Below, in pieces: positions 1 to 10,925 of a DNA stretch of 64,000 nucleotides. The notes under the pieces were generated by a model that was not told the origin of the DNA, searched no databases, and saw only the letters and a program-made list of their open reading frames with translations. Position 1 is the first letter of the stretch. The number at the start of each line of letters is the position of its first letter. The stretch is from Rheum nobile (Eukaryota; Streptophyta; Magnoliopsida; Caryophyllales; Polygonaceae): positions 868,001 through 932,000 of the forward strand of contig WOAB01000606.1 of the NCBI GenBank assembly GCA_027886185.1, in the 5' to 3' direction. A program made the translations under genes and the position numbers.

Positions 1-312
1 GTTGCCTCCTGTTGTTCCCAAATTCTCTGGCTAAAGCAACAACTCGCGGATTTTGGTATGTCTTATGGCCCTCTTACAATTCTTTGTGATAACACTAGTG
101 CCATAAACATTTCAAAGAATCTTGTGCATCATACTAGGACCAAACATATCGATATAAGACATCATTTTCTTAGAGATCATGTTGAGAAGGGAAACATCAT
201 TATAAAGTTTTGTAGAAAAAAAGATCAGGTTGCAGATATATTCACTAAAGCATTGAATAGAGTTCCTTTCGAGAACCTTAGATTGGAACTAGGAATGATT
301 CCTATAACCTAG
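1..312 (+). CDS. Ty1/copia RNase H C-terminus (Sirevirus-like), partial
   Basis: The open frame enters from the left edge in frame 1 and stops at 310-312. It encodes the C-terminal end of a Ty1/copia polyprotein: residues resembling VASCCSQILWLKQQL, then a CDNTSAINISKN block, a TKHIDIRHHFLRDHV block, and finally VADIFTKAL. These are the standard last motifs of copia RNase H, which degrades the RNA strand of the RNA/DNA hybrid during reverse transcription. The rest of pol lies outside the window. A further ORF and an LTR with a polypurine tract follow in the same orientation, which is the Sirevirus layout. The visible part has no lesion. The family is certain; Sirevirus is inferred from the downstream ORF and repeated PPTs. 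Confidence 0.9.
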   Translation, partial: VASCCSQILWLKQQLADFGMSYGPLTILCDNTSAINISKNLVHHTRTKHIDIRHHFLRDHVEKGNIIIKFCRKKDQVADIFTKALNRVPFENLRLELGMIPIT

Positions 313-1140
313 TAGTGACTTTAGTATAAAGGTTCCTTTCCAGTTCCCCTTATTGTCTAGTTTAAGATTGTCAACGTTTTGAGTCTTGATATCTTTGTGT
401 TATATCTGTTGCTTCAAACCCTACTTTTCATAATGATCTCTTTAAAAAGGGTTTAGATAATTTTTTTTGGCTCGTGTCCTTCTGGTCCTCATTATTCTTT
501 CCACTTCTTCATTGTTCAAGTTTCTTTGAATGGCCCAAAAGTCACAATCTGATCATATTTCTAACCCAACACTATAAGCCGAAATGATGATTGTGTACTA
601 AGACCTTCCCCTGCCTCATTGCTCACTTTAATTCTCTATGATCCATCCCTAAACCCTCTCTGAGAATTATTGTGCAATGCGATAAATGGCCTACCCTGAT
701 TTCTTATATGGGAACGTATTTTTCTAGTTCCATTGTTTAAACCCACATCAAAGGTTCCCACTTGTCCTTCTAGCACGTTGAATATATCGCCAGAAAGGAA
801 CCAGGATGAAGCATACTTCCAACGGCTACTTTGGCTCTCCCCCAAAGCTATTTATGGCAAAATCGCAGAGGTCAGTCACGTCCTATCAGTTGGCAGACCT
901 CCCTCCTCTCTGAAAGGGTAAGCTTTGAATTTGTATTGACCGTTCGAAAAAGATGCAAAGAGCCTTCAATGCTCCAGATTCTCCACAATCTTCTCAAGGG
1001 CTAGATTTGTCTCAACGTCCCTTCCGCCCTCACCACCTTTAAGAGTTGCCCTGTTGCTCCAAGCTAATCCCACAACTCGCCATCTCTCTGATCTTCCACT
1101 TCTCTCTCTCTTAAACACAAAAATCCTTAACCTCTAAAAA
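313..1140 (+). other. Non-coding spacer between pol and 3' ORF of the Sirevirus-like element
   Basis: No convincing gene. The stretch is rich in GTTCC/GGAAC words. It ends in a pyrimidine-rich leader (CTCTCTCTC around 1100) just before the ATG at 1141, which could be the 5' leader or a splice-acceptor region for the downstream ORF. The short ORFs on both strands resemble nothing known to me. Confidence 0.5.
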
Positions 1141-2754
1141 ATGGCCAATCCAAACCCCAATGTTATCCTGGATGAAGAGGAGGCAGCCCTTCTCAAAGCC
1201 TTTCGCGAAAAGAAGGCAGCATCTTCCTCCAAGCCTATTTATGCCACCACTTCTCCAAAAACCCAACCTGAAGATAAAACTGTGGAGACAACAGCGGAGA
1301 AACCTGAAGAGAAACTTGAGAAGCCGTCAAAATCACAAGCTGAGGAGAAAGCCTTAGCCATCACCCCGGCCTCGGAATCGGCTACAAAATCCGTCCCCGA
1401 AGGTGACTCTCATGACTCCTCCCCTGACAAGTCTATCCAAACGCTCTCCATCCCTGAGCCCTCACCAGCAAGCCTCAAATCAAAACCCCCTTCCAATCCC
1501 GGTCCCTCTATTGCCACCAGGCTACAACAACGGAAAAGGAGTTCCCAAGCCTTGGTTCCCTATGATCCTCAATCCAACGAGCAGAAACCCTCTAAAAGAA
1601 CCAAAGCCCTAATCGTCTCTGCCTCTTCCTCCCTGGGTCTCATCTCCTCTCTCTTCTCTAAGAGGAAGATCCTCAAGCCCCTCATAATCGGCAAAGAGTT
1701 CTGGTCACAAAAACTGGAAGAAGAAGATGAGGATATGTTTGGAGAAGCCCTTGCGGAGTTCCACTCCCTCCTGCAGTACCAAGGATGGGACGAGATGTTG
1801 ATTGAGCTCTTCTCTGCTTTTGATGAGGTCGTCCGCCTATTTTACCAGTCTATCGAGTTTGTACCCGCTAAAGACAATTGTCCCTGTAACGATGCTATTC
1901 TCATATGGAAGGGAACCAGCTATCCTCTATCCTCCAACCTCATCGCATCCGCTCTAGGGATTGAGTCCAGGTCTGGGTTTGGCATTCTCCCTCAGAAAAA
2001 GGGATGGCCCAAGGGAAAGGGCTACAAATCCAAGCGAGCAGTGGTCAAGAAAATCTACGACGGCGCCTCCCCCCAATCCTTGGAGACAAAGGACCTCTCC
2101 ATCACAAATAAGATGTTACACTTCTGGATCACCCGTAATCTAGTTCCCAGACAGGAGCACAGGAACGACGTTCTCATCACAGACGCCATTTTTATGGACA
2201 AGGTGCTCTCTGGTGTCCAGATTGATCTCCCTCGTATTGTGTTGGCTCATATGCAGTTCTGTTCATCCCATGCCTCCCATTCCCTACCCTTCCCTCATAT
2301 CATCAAGTCTATTCTCTCTAACCTTCACCAATACCCAGATGATTTGCCTGAGACAGTCTATAGCAAGTGCCTTACCATGGCCACTGTCCGGAAGTTGAAG
2401 ACAAAGGAACAACAGCCCAACCCTTTTGACGCTCAAGCCAATCCGCCTAAGGAAAAGGCGAGTTCCCAGGCCCCTTCTAGCTCCCGACCACAGCTCAACC
2501 CCTCTTTAGACTCCTCTGCGATCCTCTTTGCTTTGGATCGTATTGAAAAAGCAATCATGGAAGGCTCGACTGCCATCCCGGTCGCCCTCCGTGATCAAGT
2601 ACAAGAGTTGGGAAAAATGAGCTCAGCTGTGATAAGTCTGGTGAAAGTCCTTCAGATGAATTGGGAAGATGCAATCGGTGCTCATCAGGCCACAGGCCAA
2701 AATGTAGGAACTGACGACACAATTGATGAAGAGGAGGCCGCTGCTCTGCCATAG
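1141..2754 (+). CDS. 3' ORF of Sirevirus-like element (env position, plant transposon-protein domain)
   Basis: Intact 537-codon ORF from ATG 1141, preceded by a pyrimidine-rich leader. The N-terminus (about residues 25-165) is low-complexity, rich in Lys, Glu, Pro and Ser. A globular region (about 180-420) contains an AEFHSLLQYQGWDEML block, an LFYQSIEF block, a GTSYPLSSNLIASALGI block and a later MLHFWITRNLVPRQ-type block. This order resembles the domain annotated in plants as 'putative plant transposon protein'. The tail is Pro/Ser-rich and ends acidic (TIDEEEAAALP). The ORF sits between RNase H and the 3' LTR, where Sireviruses carry their so-called env-like gene. I see no signal peptide or clear membrane helix, so a membrane or envelope role is not supported. 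Function is unknown. The ORF is unbroken, unlike most TE genes here. Confidence 0.75.
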   Translation: MANPNPNVILDEEEAALLKAFREKKAASSSKPIYATTSPKTQPEDKTVETTAEKPEEKLEKPSKSQAEEKALAITPASESATKSVPEGDSHDSSPDKSIQTLSIPEPSPASLKSKPPSNPGPSIATRLQQRKRSSQALVPYDPQSNEQKPSKRTKALIVSASSSLGLISSLFSKRKILKPLIIGKEFWSQKLEEEDEDMFGEALAEFHSLLQYQGWDEMLIELFSAFDEVVRLFYQSIEFVPAKDNCPCNDAILIWKGTSYPLSSNLIASALGIESRSGFGILPQKKGWPKGKGYKSKRAVVKKIYDGASPQSLETKDLSITNKMLHFWITRNLVPRQEHRNDVLITDAIFMDKVLSGVQIDLPRIVLAHMQFCSSHASHSLPFPHIIKSILSNLHQYPDDLPETVYSKCLTMATVRKLKTKEQQPNPFDAQANPPKEKASSQAPSSSRPQLNPSLDSSAILFALDRIEKAIMEGSTAIPVALRDQVQELGKMSSAVISLVKVLQMNWEDAIGAHQATGQNVGTDDTIDEEEAAALP

Positions 2755-3386
2755 GAACGCTTGTTCTGGTTCCCAGTGATGTAACATCACAGCGTGCTAG
2801 TAGTTTCCCCTAGGATCCTACTTCCCTTTCCTTCCCCATGTCGTCTTTCCTAACGATTGCTTTTGTTGTTGCCCTCGTCGTTTGTTATTTTGTTGTTGGT
2901 TCTTGTCGGTGGTTATTAAGTTATTAGTTTGTGTTGTCTTGTGGCTTATCTTATCCTTTCTATGAACAATGATCAATGTTAAGTTTTAATGACTATCTTT
3001 TGGTTTCGTTCCAATGATCAATTTGTCTTTGCCCTAAGTTTCCATTATGCTTCTGTTATGGGATTGATGCATTTGCATATTCACTTGGATATCATGTTCT
3101 TAACTAGCATTTTATCTTTTCGATGATGTCAAAAGGGGGAAGAAAAGGATAGGAACCTTGAACTTTGGAAACCACTTGACTAATAGGAACTCTGAACTAG
3201 TTTTACTTCTAAGGGGGGATTTGAAATAAACTCGTTCACTTGCTTAGGGGGAATTTGCAACCATTGAATGTTCCTCATTACTCTGTAATATTGAAAATCC
3301 CTTAAAACTCAATATGGTCTCATGAAATTCAAGTCCTATTATGTTGCCAGGTTCCTTGTATTTGTCATCATCAAAAAGGGGGAAAT
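2755..3386 (+). other. Sirevirus 3' non-coding region with repeated polypurine tracts
   Basis: No gene. It holds several AAGGGGG-type purine runs, near 3130, 3211, 3246 and 3373. The last one, AAAAAGGGGGAAA at 3373-3385, lies directly before the LTR and should be the functional polypurine tract priming plus-strand synthesis. Multiple PPT-like copies upstream of the 3' LTR are a recorded feature of Sireviruses. Confidence 0.7.
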
Positions 3387-4522
3387 TGTTAGGAAACGGA
3401 ACTCTGGAACCTCGGTTCCCCTGAGAGTTCATTTCCTCAGTTTCTCTACTTTTGAAGATGACAAATATTATGATACTAATGTTTTATCTCAAAGATGTGT
3501 TTTAAGGAACCACAGGAATATATCAAAGGCAAGAAAACCAAACAGGACAAAGAGAACCAAAGGAACAAGACAGAAGAAGGAACCCAGAGGAACCCAGGTG
3601 TACCCAGAAAGGTAGCATGCAAGGCTGCGATTTCCGAGAAATCTGGGAACACACAACCTAGGACAAAAGTTGTTGAAAACGACTTGTCCGAAGTTTCCAA
3701 AGGTCTGCCAATGTCCAGAACAAAACAACAAGATACCCAGAAACGCTGAACCTCGGACAGAAAAGATGAAAGCGACAGGACATAGAGATGTCACTATCCA
3801 GAAGACAGTTCCCAAGCGCCCAGCTTGCTCAACCTCAGACGAAAGCACTTGAACAACGACATAGCAAGACTCGTCTAAGGTAGTTGACCAACCAAGAGAG
3901 ATTCTGAGCTGCCTAGGTTGTTTGCACATGCCAAGAACAACGTGGACCAAGGAGAACCACTGATCCTAGGGCAAGCTCAATCTGTGGGAACCCAGAGAGG
4001 ATCAAGCTGCGAAGAATCCTCTATAAAAGGAAGACTAACTCAAGAGTTATCTTTATGCACTGAAATACGAATCACACTCATTAGCAAATATCAAGTGTGA
4101 ACCTTCAAACAAGATCATCAAAGCAAACCGAGATAAAGAGGAACCAGTCAAGGAAGAGAAGAGCTGAGTGCTAAGTTCCTGTGACTGTAAGTAATAGTTC
4201 CTAGGTGCGAAGGTCTGTTTCTTGGATTAATTATTGATTGTATTAAGTTATCTAGGATTGCCTAACTGCGTGTAAGGCAAAGAAACTGTGTGTTTGTTCC
4301 TAGGATAAGCTGTAACCAAAAGAGATAAGAAATCAAGAAGTAGACCTTGAAATCCTTTCGAAAGAAAGGTAGTGGTTTTTATCATGGATTGCTAGTTGGC
4401 AATCAAAGGTTTCCACTATAAGGAACTTGTTATTTATTTGATTGTTTATTTCCGCTGTGAAGGGAACTTAGAATTCATATTCTGAGTTCCTTAAATTATT
4501 TTCTAACAATCACGATCCTACA
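3387..4522 (+). repeat. 3' LTR of the Sirevirus-like element (LTR A)
   Basis: Starts TGTTAGGA directly after the PPT and ends TCCTACA, so the ends are short inverted repeats. It aligns along its whole length with the solo LTR at 6883-8017. A TATA box (CTATAAAAGG) lies at 4021. Upstream, variants of ACCTCGGAC occur at about 3655, 3751 and 3832. The 5' partner LTR is outside the window. Confidence 0.88.
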
Positions 4523-6877
4523 CACACAAAACACAACATGAAACAGTTTGTGCTAGCTTGGTGATTTCTTACCTGTGGGCAAAACTCATAAATTCAAGAC
4601 CCTATTTTTTTAAATTTCCGTTGCGACTTGGTAATGGATCTCTTCAAAATACAAAAAAAAATCTTTGATCGAAATACCAATTGAAATTTCACACTGTATT
4701 ACCAACAATGAAAATTGCGGTGATCGAAATACCATTTCCTGTGGCTGAGCCATATTAACTCCTACGAGTGAAGAAGTTGATATGATGATGAACAAGTATA
4801 GATTGTGCAATAGATGACAACTGCAAAGTGTACCCAGTGGAGTTCATAAATATTTATAGCTATGTACACAAAGAATTAGTGGAAAAATGCGTACTTCTTA
4901 ACGAGGTGAGTAATATCTTACTTCAAATTGTTCACCAGATTAATTAATATATTAAATCTGATCAAACAAAGAAAGAAAAACATCTTCTCGCTCTAATCGA
5001 AATGTCTTGGCATAATGCTCTAATGTGTAAGAAAGAACATGAAGAAATGAGAAAGAATTTATTTTCTAAGAAAAGATGTCGTATGTAATACGATAAAATC
5101 ATGCTTAGTTAATGTTACAGAATAATAATAACTTATCAATCATTCTTTGGATCACATGACTTGAACATTTTCCTCGAGTTGAAAGTGTGTAGTCATGTTG
5201 AAGCTCTTGAAACCCATAAAAAAATAGGATATCACATATATAATTTGTATAAAAGATGTAATGCTATTTGAAGTTCTTATAGAAACACAAAGGAAGGAAA
5301 AGACAATGACATATAAAACTTACCCTAAGTATGTACACGTTTCTGGCTCCTTTTTTGTTAAAAATACATATTTGAAAACACAATATAAATACTTAACAAA
5401 CTACTTAGTTGTGCAACAAGATAGAAACAAATGGAGTTTAGTTTCGCTTCAGGTTCCAATGTCAGTCGAAATTGCGTTTCAAATGGAGTTTATGCATGCC
5501 CATATAAAAGGAACAAAAATAGGAAAAAGAAAAAAAAATGCCTATAGCAATTCATAAAAGAAAAAACGAGTTATGGTTGCTGGTATTGTATAAAATTAAA
5601 AATATACATTAAATTGTTTTTATTTGATGGTTATCACGTGAACCTGCAAAACTCAAGTACTATCGGTTTTTGAAATACTTGCAGGGCAAGATAAGGTCAA
5701 TTGTTTTAATTGGTTGCATGAATTTATAACCTTTTAGACAAACCTTTAAAGGTAAACATTCCATTAACAAAGTGATGAAGATTATTTATTTTTTGTTGAA
5801 AAAAGGTCATTTTATTGATTTGATCAAATCTAAATTGATTACACAATGGGGATTTCATAAGGGGTTCCATAAATAAAATATTTACTTTTTACATATATGC
5901 CCTTATAGTTTTTAGCAATTCTTAATAAATGACAGAAAAGTTGTTAGTAATTGTATTGGAAAAGCAACAAAATAGAGTAATAAATAACGACATATTTGTA
6001 CATTTCCTTGCGTCTAACAAATCAATTTGTTATTAATCTATCACAATTAAGAGATTACTCTTAATTCCCCTTTCCAATGATGTTTTCCATTTTTTTATTT
6101 TTTTTCAGGCATTTGAAGTACTTTCCCAATGTTGTTTGGTCAATCCAACCCTAATAGTATTTTCCAAAAGCCTAGAAATGCAATGCTGATAGTATAAAGT
6201 GAAGTACTTTCCCACTGTTCTCTGCATAACTATTAAATTGTTTTGTATTGTTCATTTTAAAACGATTGACAGACTGCAATTTTTTCTTTTCATTTTTGGC
6301 TAGACAGATACCAAGCTTGTTTTGAAAACACCATCTGAGTGAGCTTTTTTTGGGACCATTGGAGTCACCAAGAGTTAAACCATAATCGAGTATTTATATA
6401 AGTAGTCACATACATACATTTGTTACTAAATTCGAAGGATCCTTATCATGCAGAGAAACTCATTTCAATTTAAGCGAGCGAAATAGGGCAATATCACGAA
6501 TTTTTACTGGTAAGCAAAATCTACCTTATGATGATGTTTTATTCTTATACCTTCATTATATTATCGATTCAATTGTAAATTTACAAAAAAAATCTACACT
6601 ATCTTGTAGATGAAATGTACTTTCGCAAATATGGTTGTTCTACAAATTTCACATTACTTACTTTTATGTGCTGACATTTTTTCAGGGATATCTACTCAAA
6701 GCAGATAATAAGGTGGCACATCATAGTCGAGTATCTATTTACTCAACATTGTTTGAAGATCTTAGTAGGTAAAAAAAATACTCATTCAAAAAATATCAAA
6801 AGGAAGGAATCAAGCCATCTCTAGATATTAGGAGAAAACAGTTTTAGTACTGCACATATCTTTGAAACTACATATTC
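4523..6877. other. AT-rich stretch without recognisable gene
   Basis: No coding sequence supported; the ORFs here are short and resemble nothing I know. The one structured spot is a TATA-like TATTTATATAAG near 6390, followed by TACTGGTAAGC near 6508 and TTTTTTCAGGG near 6683. These could be a promoter, 5' exon and intron of a lost host transcript, cut off by the solo LTR at 6883. Confidence 0.35.
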
Positions 6878-6882
6878 ACCTT

Positions 6883-8017
6883 TGTTAGGAAATGGAACTC
6901 TGGAACTTAGGTTCCCCTGAGAGTTTTGTTCCTCAGTTTCTCTACTTCTGAAGATGACAAATATTATGATACTAATGTTTTATCTCAAAGATGTATTTTA
7001 AGGAACCACAAGAATTTACCAAAGGCAGGAAAGCCAAACAGAACTAGGGAACCAAAGGAACAAGACAGCTGAAGGAATCCAGAGGAACCCAGGTGTGCCC
7101 AGAAATGAAGCTTGCGACATTGCGATTCTTGAGAAATCTGGGAACACACAACCTCGGACAAAAGGAGTCGAAAACGACTTGTCTGAAGCTTCCAAAATCT
7201 TGCCAAGGTCCAAGAGCTAAAGAACAAGATGCCTAGAGAACCTCTACCTTGGACAGAGACGATGAAAGCGACAGGACATGAAGACGTCGCTGTCCAGAAG
7301 ACGGTTCCCAAGCGGCCAGCTTAGTCAACCTCGGACGAAAGCGTTTGGACAATGACATTGCAAGGATCGTCTGAGATAGTTAACCAACCAAGAGAGATTC
7401 TGAGCTGCCTAGGTTGTTTGCACATGCCAAGAACAACGTGGACCAAGGAGAACCACTCATCCTAGGGCAAGCTCAATCTATGGGAACCCAGAGAGGATCG
7501 AGCTGCGAAGAATCCTCTATAAAAGGAAGACTAACCCAAGGGTTATCTTCGAGCACAAAAAACACGACTCACACTCATTAGCAAATATCTAGTGTGAAGC
7601 TCCAAACAAGATCATCAAAGCAAACCGAGATCAAGAGGAACCAGTCAAGGAAGAAGAGATGAGTGCTAAGTTCTTGTGACTGTAAGTGATAGTTCCTAGG
7701 TGCGAAAGTCTGTTTCTTGGATTGATTATTGATTGTGTTAAGTTATCTAGGATTGTCTAACTGTGTGTAAGGCAAAGGAACTATGTGTTCGTTCCTAGGA
7801 TAAGTTGTAACCAAAAGAGATAAGAAATCAAGAAGTAGACTTTGAAATCCTTTCGAAAGAAAGGTAGTGGTTTTTATCCTGGATTGCGAGTTGGAAATCA
7901 AAGGTTTCCACTATAAGGAACTTGTCATTTGTTTGATTGTTTATTTCCGCTGCGAAAGGAACTGAGAATTGATATTCTGAGTTCCTTAAATTTTTATCTA
8001 ACAATCACGATCCTACA
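6883..8017 (+). mobile_element. Solo LTR, Sirevirus-like family A
   Basis: A 1135-bp copy of the LTR at 3387-4522 with ends TGTTAGGA and TCCTACA. Perfect 5-bp target duplications ACCTT flank it at 6878-6882 and 8018-8022, so it is a true integration reduced to one LTR by intra-element recombination. TATA box TCTATAAAAGG near 7516. ACCTCGGAC-type words occur at about 7149, 7245 and 7328. It sits 110 bp from the next LTR. Confidence 0.92.
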
Positions 8018-8127
8018 ACCTTTCCTCTTGTTTTATGAATGTGTCTTTGAGAACTTGTGGTTTGTTGCCTCTCATTCTCCTCCTTAATCCCTTCTCCAAA
8101 AGGGACGACGGTACCTCAGGTAGAGAT

Positions 8128-9255
8128 TGTTGGATCGAAACCAAGTATTAGTAACAAAGTAAAGCACTGTTCCTATATAGGGAACGGTACCTTTGCACAG
8201 CGGAATATCACAAATAACAACACAATCACGTAGAGAGAAAAACCAAATCAACCAACTTGTTGACAAGGAAAAACCTCTACCTCTAGGTGTTACCCTAGCA
8301 GGATTTCAAAGTCTACTTCTTTTATTGATAAACACGAGCTACACAAGTCAAGCAAAGATCCAACGTAAACTAGATTTCCCTACTAGAATACTCTCTAAGC
8401 TTAACAACCCTTAGCACATATTACCAACTCACAGCAAACTCAAAATCACTGAAAAGTTACCTTCTTCACCTCAGAAACTTCCTTTATGAAGCTCCTAAAG
8501 ATCGCAACTCTCCTTGACATAGGAACGGCTTTGTCGTTCCCTTGAGCCAACAGCCTTGAAACTCGTCTCTTGAACTCCAAGCTGTGTTCTTTCTCTCCAA
8601 TGGCAACTTAGAAACCTCCAAAGCTCCTAATGCCGTCTCTCTTGAATGCTCCTCTTTCTCTCTTGGAAGCATGTCAAACTAGGTTGATAATGCCTTGTAT
8701 TTATAGGCCTCCAAAGGATGACGAAAATATAATTTATTTATGGTCTAATCTTATATATTATCTCATAAATAACATTATATCTTTCCATCAAACAACTTCC
8801 TAAAATACCACAAACAATATCTTCCAACTTGACATTATCTTGTTTCCATAAATAGATCTTATCTCTCCATGATAATTCTGACCCATTAACTGCAAGATAT
8901 AATCTTCACTTTCCTTGTTTGAACGTCTCATTGTGCTCCAAGCAAACATTCAAAACCCTAGACACAATATCTCGCGATTTGCCTCTTCGCTGGGAACGTT
9001 GACAGCTTTCTGCTTTGTTTTCCTTATTCCCTGGAATATCCATTCCTTCTCTTCTTCTTAAGCTCTGATGCTCTTGTTCCCACTGTTCCCTAGGATGACT
9101 GATCCATTGGTCACAACCATTGTTTCCTAGAACTTCTCCAGATAGTTTGCATGCTTTCTGTTGTTCCCTGAAATAATACTTAAGAACAAACCATCAAATA
9201 CATGGTGTTTATCATCATCAAAACACCTAAGGTTCCTTGAGGGAACCTTCTTTCA
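8128..9255 (-). repeat. 3' LTR of the gag-only Sirevirus-like element
   Basis: On the plus strand it runs TGTTGGATCG...CTTTCA; its left 83 bp match the truncated LTR at 21886-21968. Minus-strand TATA box CTATAAATAC near 8697-8706. Beyond 9255 lies a plus-strand TTTCCCCCTTTTT tract (9260-9272), which is the minus-strand PPT AAAAAGGGGGAAA, the same PPT as in element A. It is rich in GTTCC words. It is a different family from LTR A despite the shared style. Confidence 0.85.
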
Positions 9256-10925
9256 ATAATTTCCCCCTTTTTGATGATGACAAACCCATCTTCAAAAATG
9301 CACAATAAAGCGATATCAAAACAAGAGATATGCACATGCACAATCAACAATCATGGATAAGTTCCCCCTAAGAAATATATCCAGTAACAAACTCTTCAAC
9401 CTCCTAATCTGAATTCCTTCCACATTTTCCCCTTTTTGACATCATCAAAAAGACCTTTAAAACCTTAAAGGAACGAAACATCAGATTATCACATGAAACA
9501 TAAATTTCATCAAGAGTTCTCCACTTAAAGTTACTATGCATGCAATGAGTGATAAAACATATAATCACAATCATCAAGAAGCAACTTCATCACAAATATC
9601 AGAAAATGTTACAAAAGAATCAAGAGATAAGGAATTAATTGATCGGTTCTTTTGAGAGGGGATGTGTTAGACATGCCACAAAGTTCCCTAGTTGGAGATC
9701 TTTACATTCCACACTTGGATTGTTCCATCTTCAAACAAAACTTACTTTCATGGCTTCTTTTGTCGCAATGTTCCCTTTGGGAACATCTTCTTACACATCT
9801 TCGCACTGTTCCTTTTAGAACTTTTCTTCATTTTTATATTTTTTGTTTCCCCTTTTTTTTTAAGGAAATTTTTTCTTCTTTTTTTCATCAGGTAACATTC
9901 TGATTTATTTTTCTTTTGCCGAGGGAACGGTCCCTCTTCTACAACTTTAGCCAATCTTCAATGTTCAATGGGTAGTGTTCCCTTTGAATTGAACTTTCAC
10001 CCAAGCTCTTGGAATCTTCAAGATCCTCAACCGAAACAACCTCATGGCATATCCAACATATATAAAGGTACATTTGGACTATATATTTTCAGGGTTAAGA
10101 AAATTCAACAAAGAAGTCCAAATCAAAATTCGGTAGGCCTTTTGTACCATCCAATGTCTTACCTCCGTTGTGGACTCAACAAAGAAGGGCTCATAGAGGC
10201 AAACATCATTGGACTCATCTAGGGTGGGTCTTTGAAATCAACTATCATGTCGGCTTATGATGAGGGTTCAAAGATCAAGTTGATTTCTTTGGGCCGAAAG
10301 AAGAACGTTTTCTAACACCCATGTTGACGTTAAATCATGAATCATGCTATCATACATTCACATACACAAGAATGAATAATAACTCAGAGGATAAAACATC
10401 AAAACGAAATCACATAACACATGGCAACATGAGGTAATAGTTCCTTCTTAGTTAACTCATCTTGTCTAGCCAATCATCGGGGTACTTATGAAAGTAGTCC
10501 AAACTAGTCAGTCTAAGAAATTCATTCCTAGATACATTCCAAGGGATCAACATAAACATGAAGTAAACATGCATGCTTGTGACAAGAATACTTATCTCAT
10601 TCCTTGGTTTCATGGGACAGTTCCCAATTGCTTTGACCTCACCGTTCTTGGGCATCGTTCCCCTGAACTGGTTGTCTCATGTCCTCGTAACTGGGAATTG
10701 TTCCCCTTAAGCTTTAACACTTCCTATCAAACCACAAGTGAGTTCCCAACTCACTGTTCCTATAGGTTGTGAGGGATTAATCTCCATGAAACGCCACTTC
10801 CTAGGTTGTTCCCTCACACCTACCTGCAAAACAAGTTAAGTCTTGTTCTTGGGCACCCAAACAAGGTTGGGTTCCCTTGGGTTAGTCCTAGCACCAAAAG
10901 ACTCAACAATTTCATAATCCATATA
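9256..10925 (-). other. 3' non-coding region of the gag-only element
   Basis: No pol or env-like sequence recognisable on either strand. Near the LTR there are additional PPT-like purine runs on the minus strand (around 9362 and 9428), as in element A. GTTCC/GGAAC words are frequent throughout. The short ORFs here look like chance. Confidence 0.55.

Noticed and set aside
1141..2754. True envelope gene
   Set aside because: The position fits the so-called env-like ORF, but I find no signal peptide, fusion peptide or transmembrane helix; the domain resembles a plant transposon-associated protein instead.
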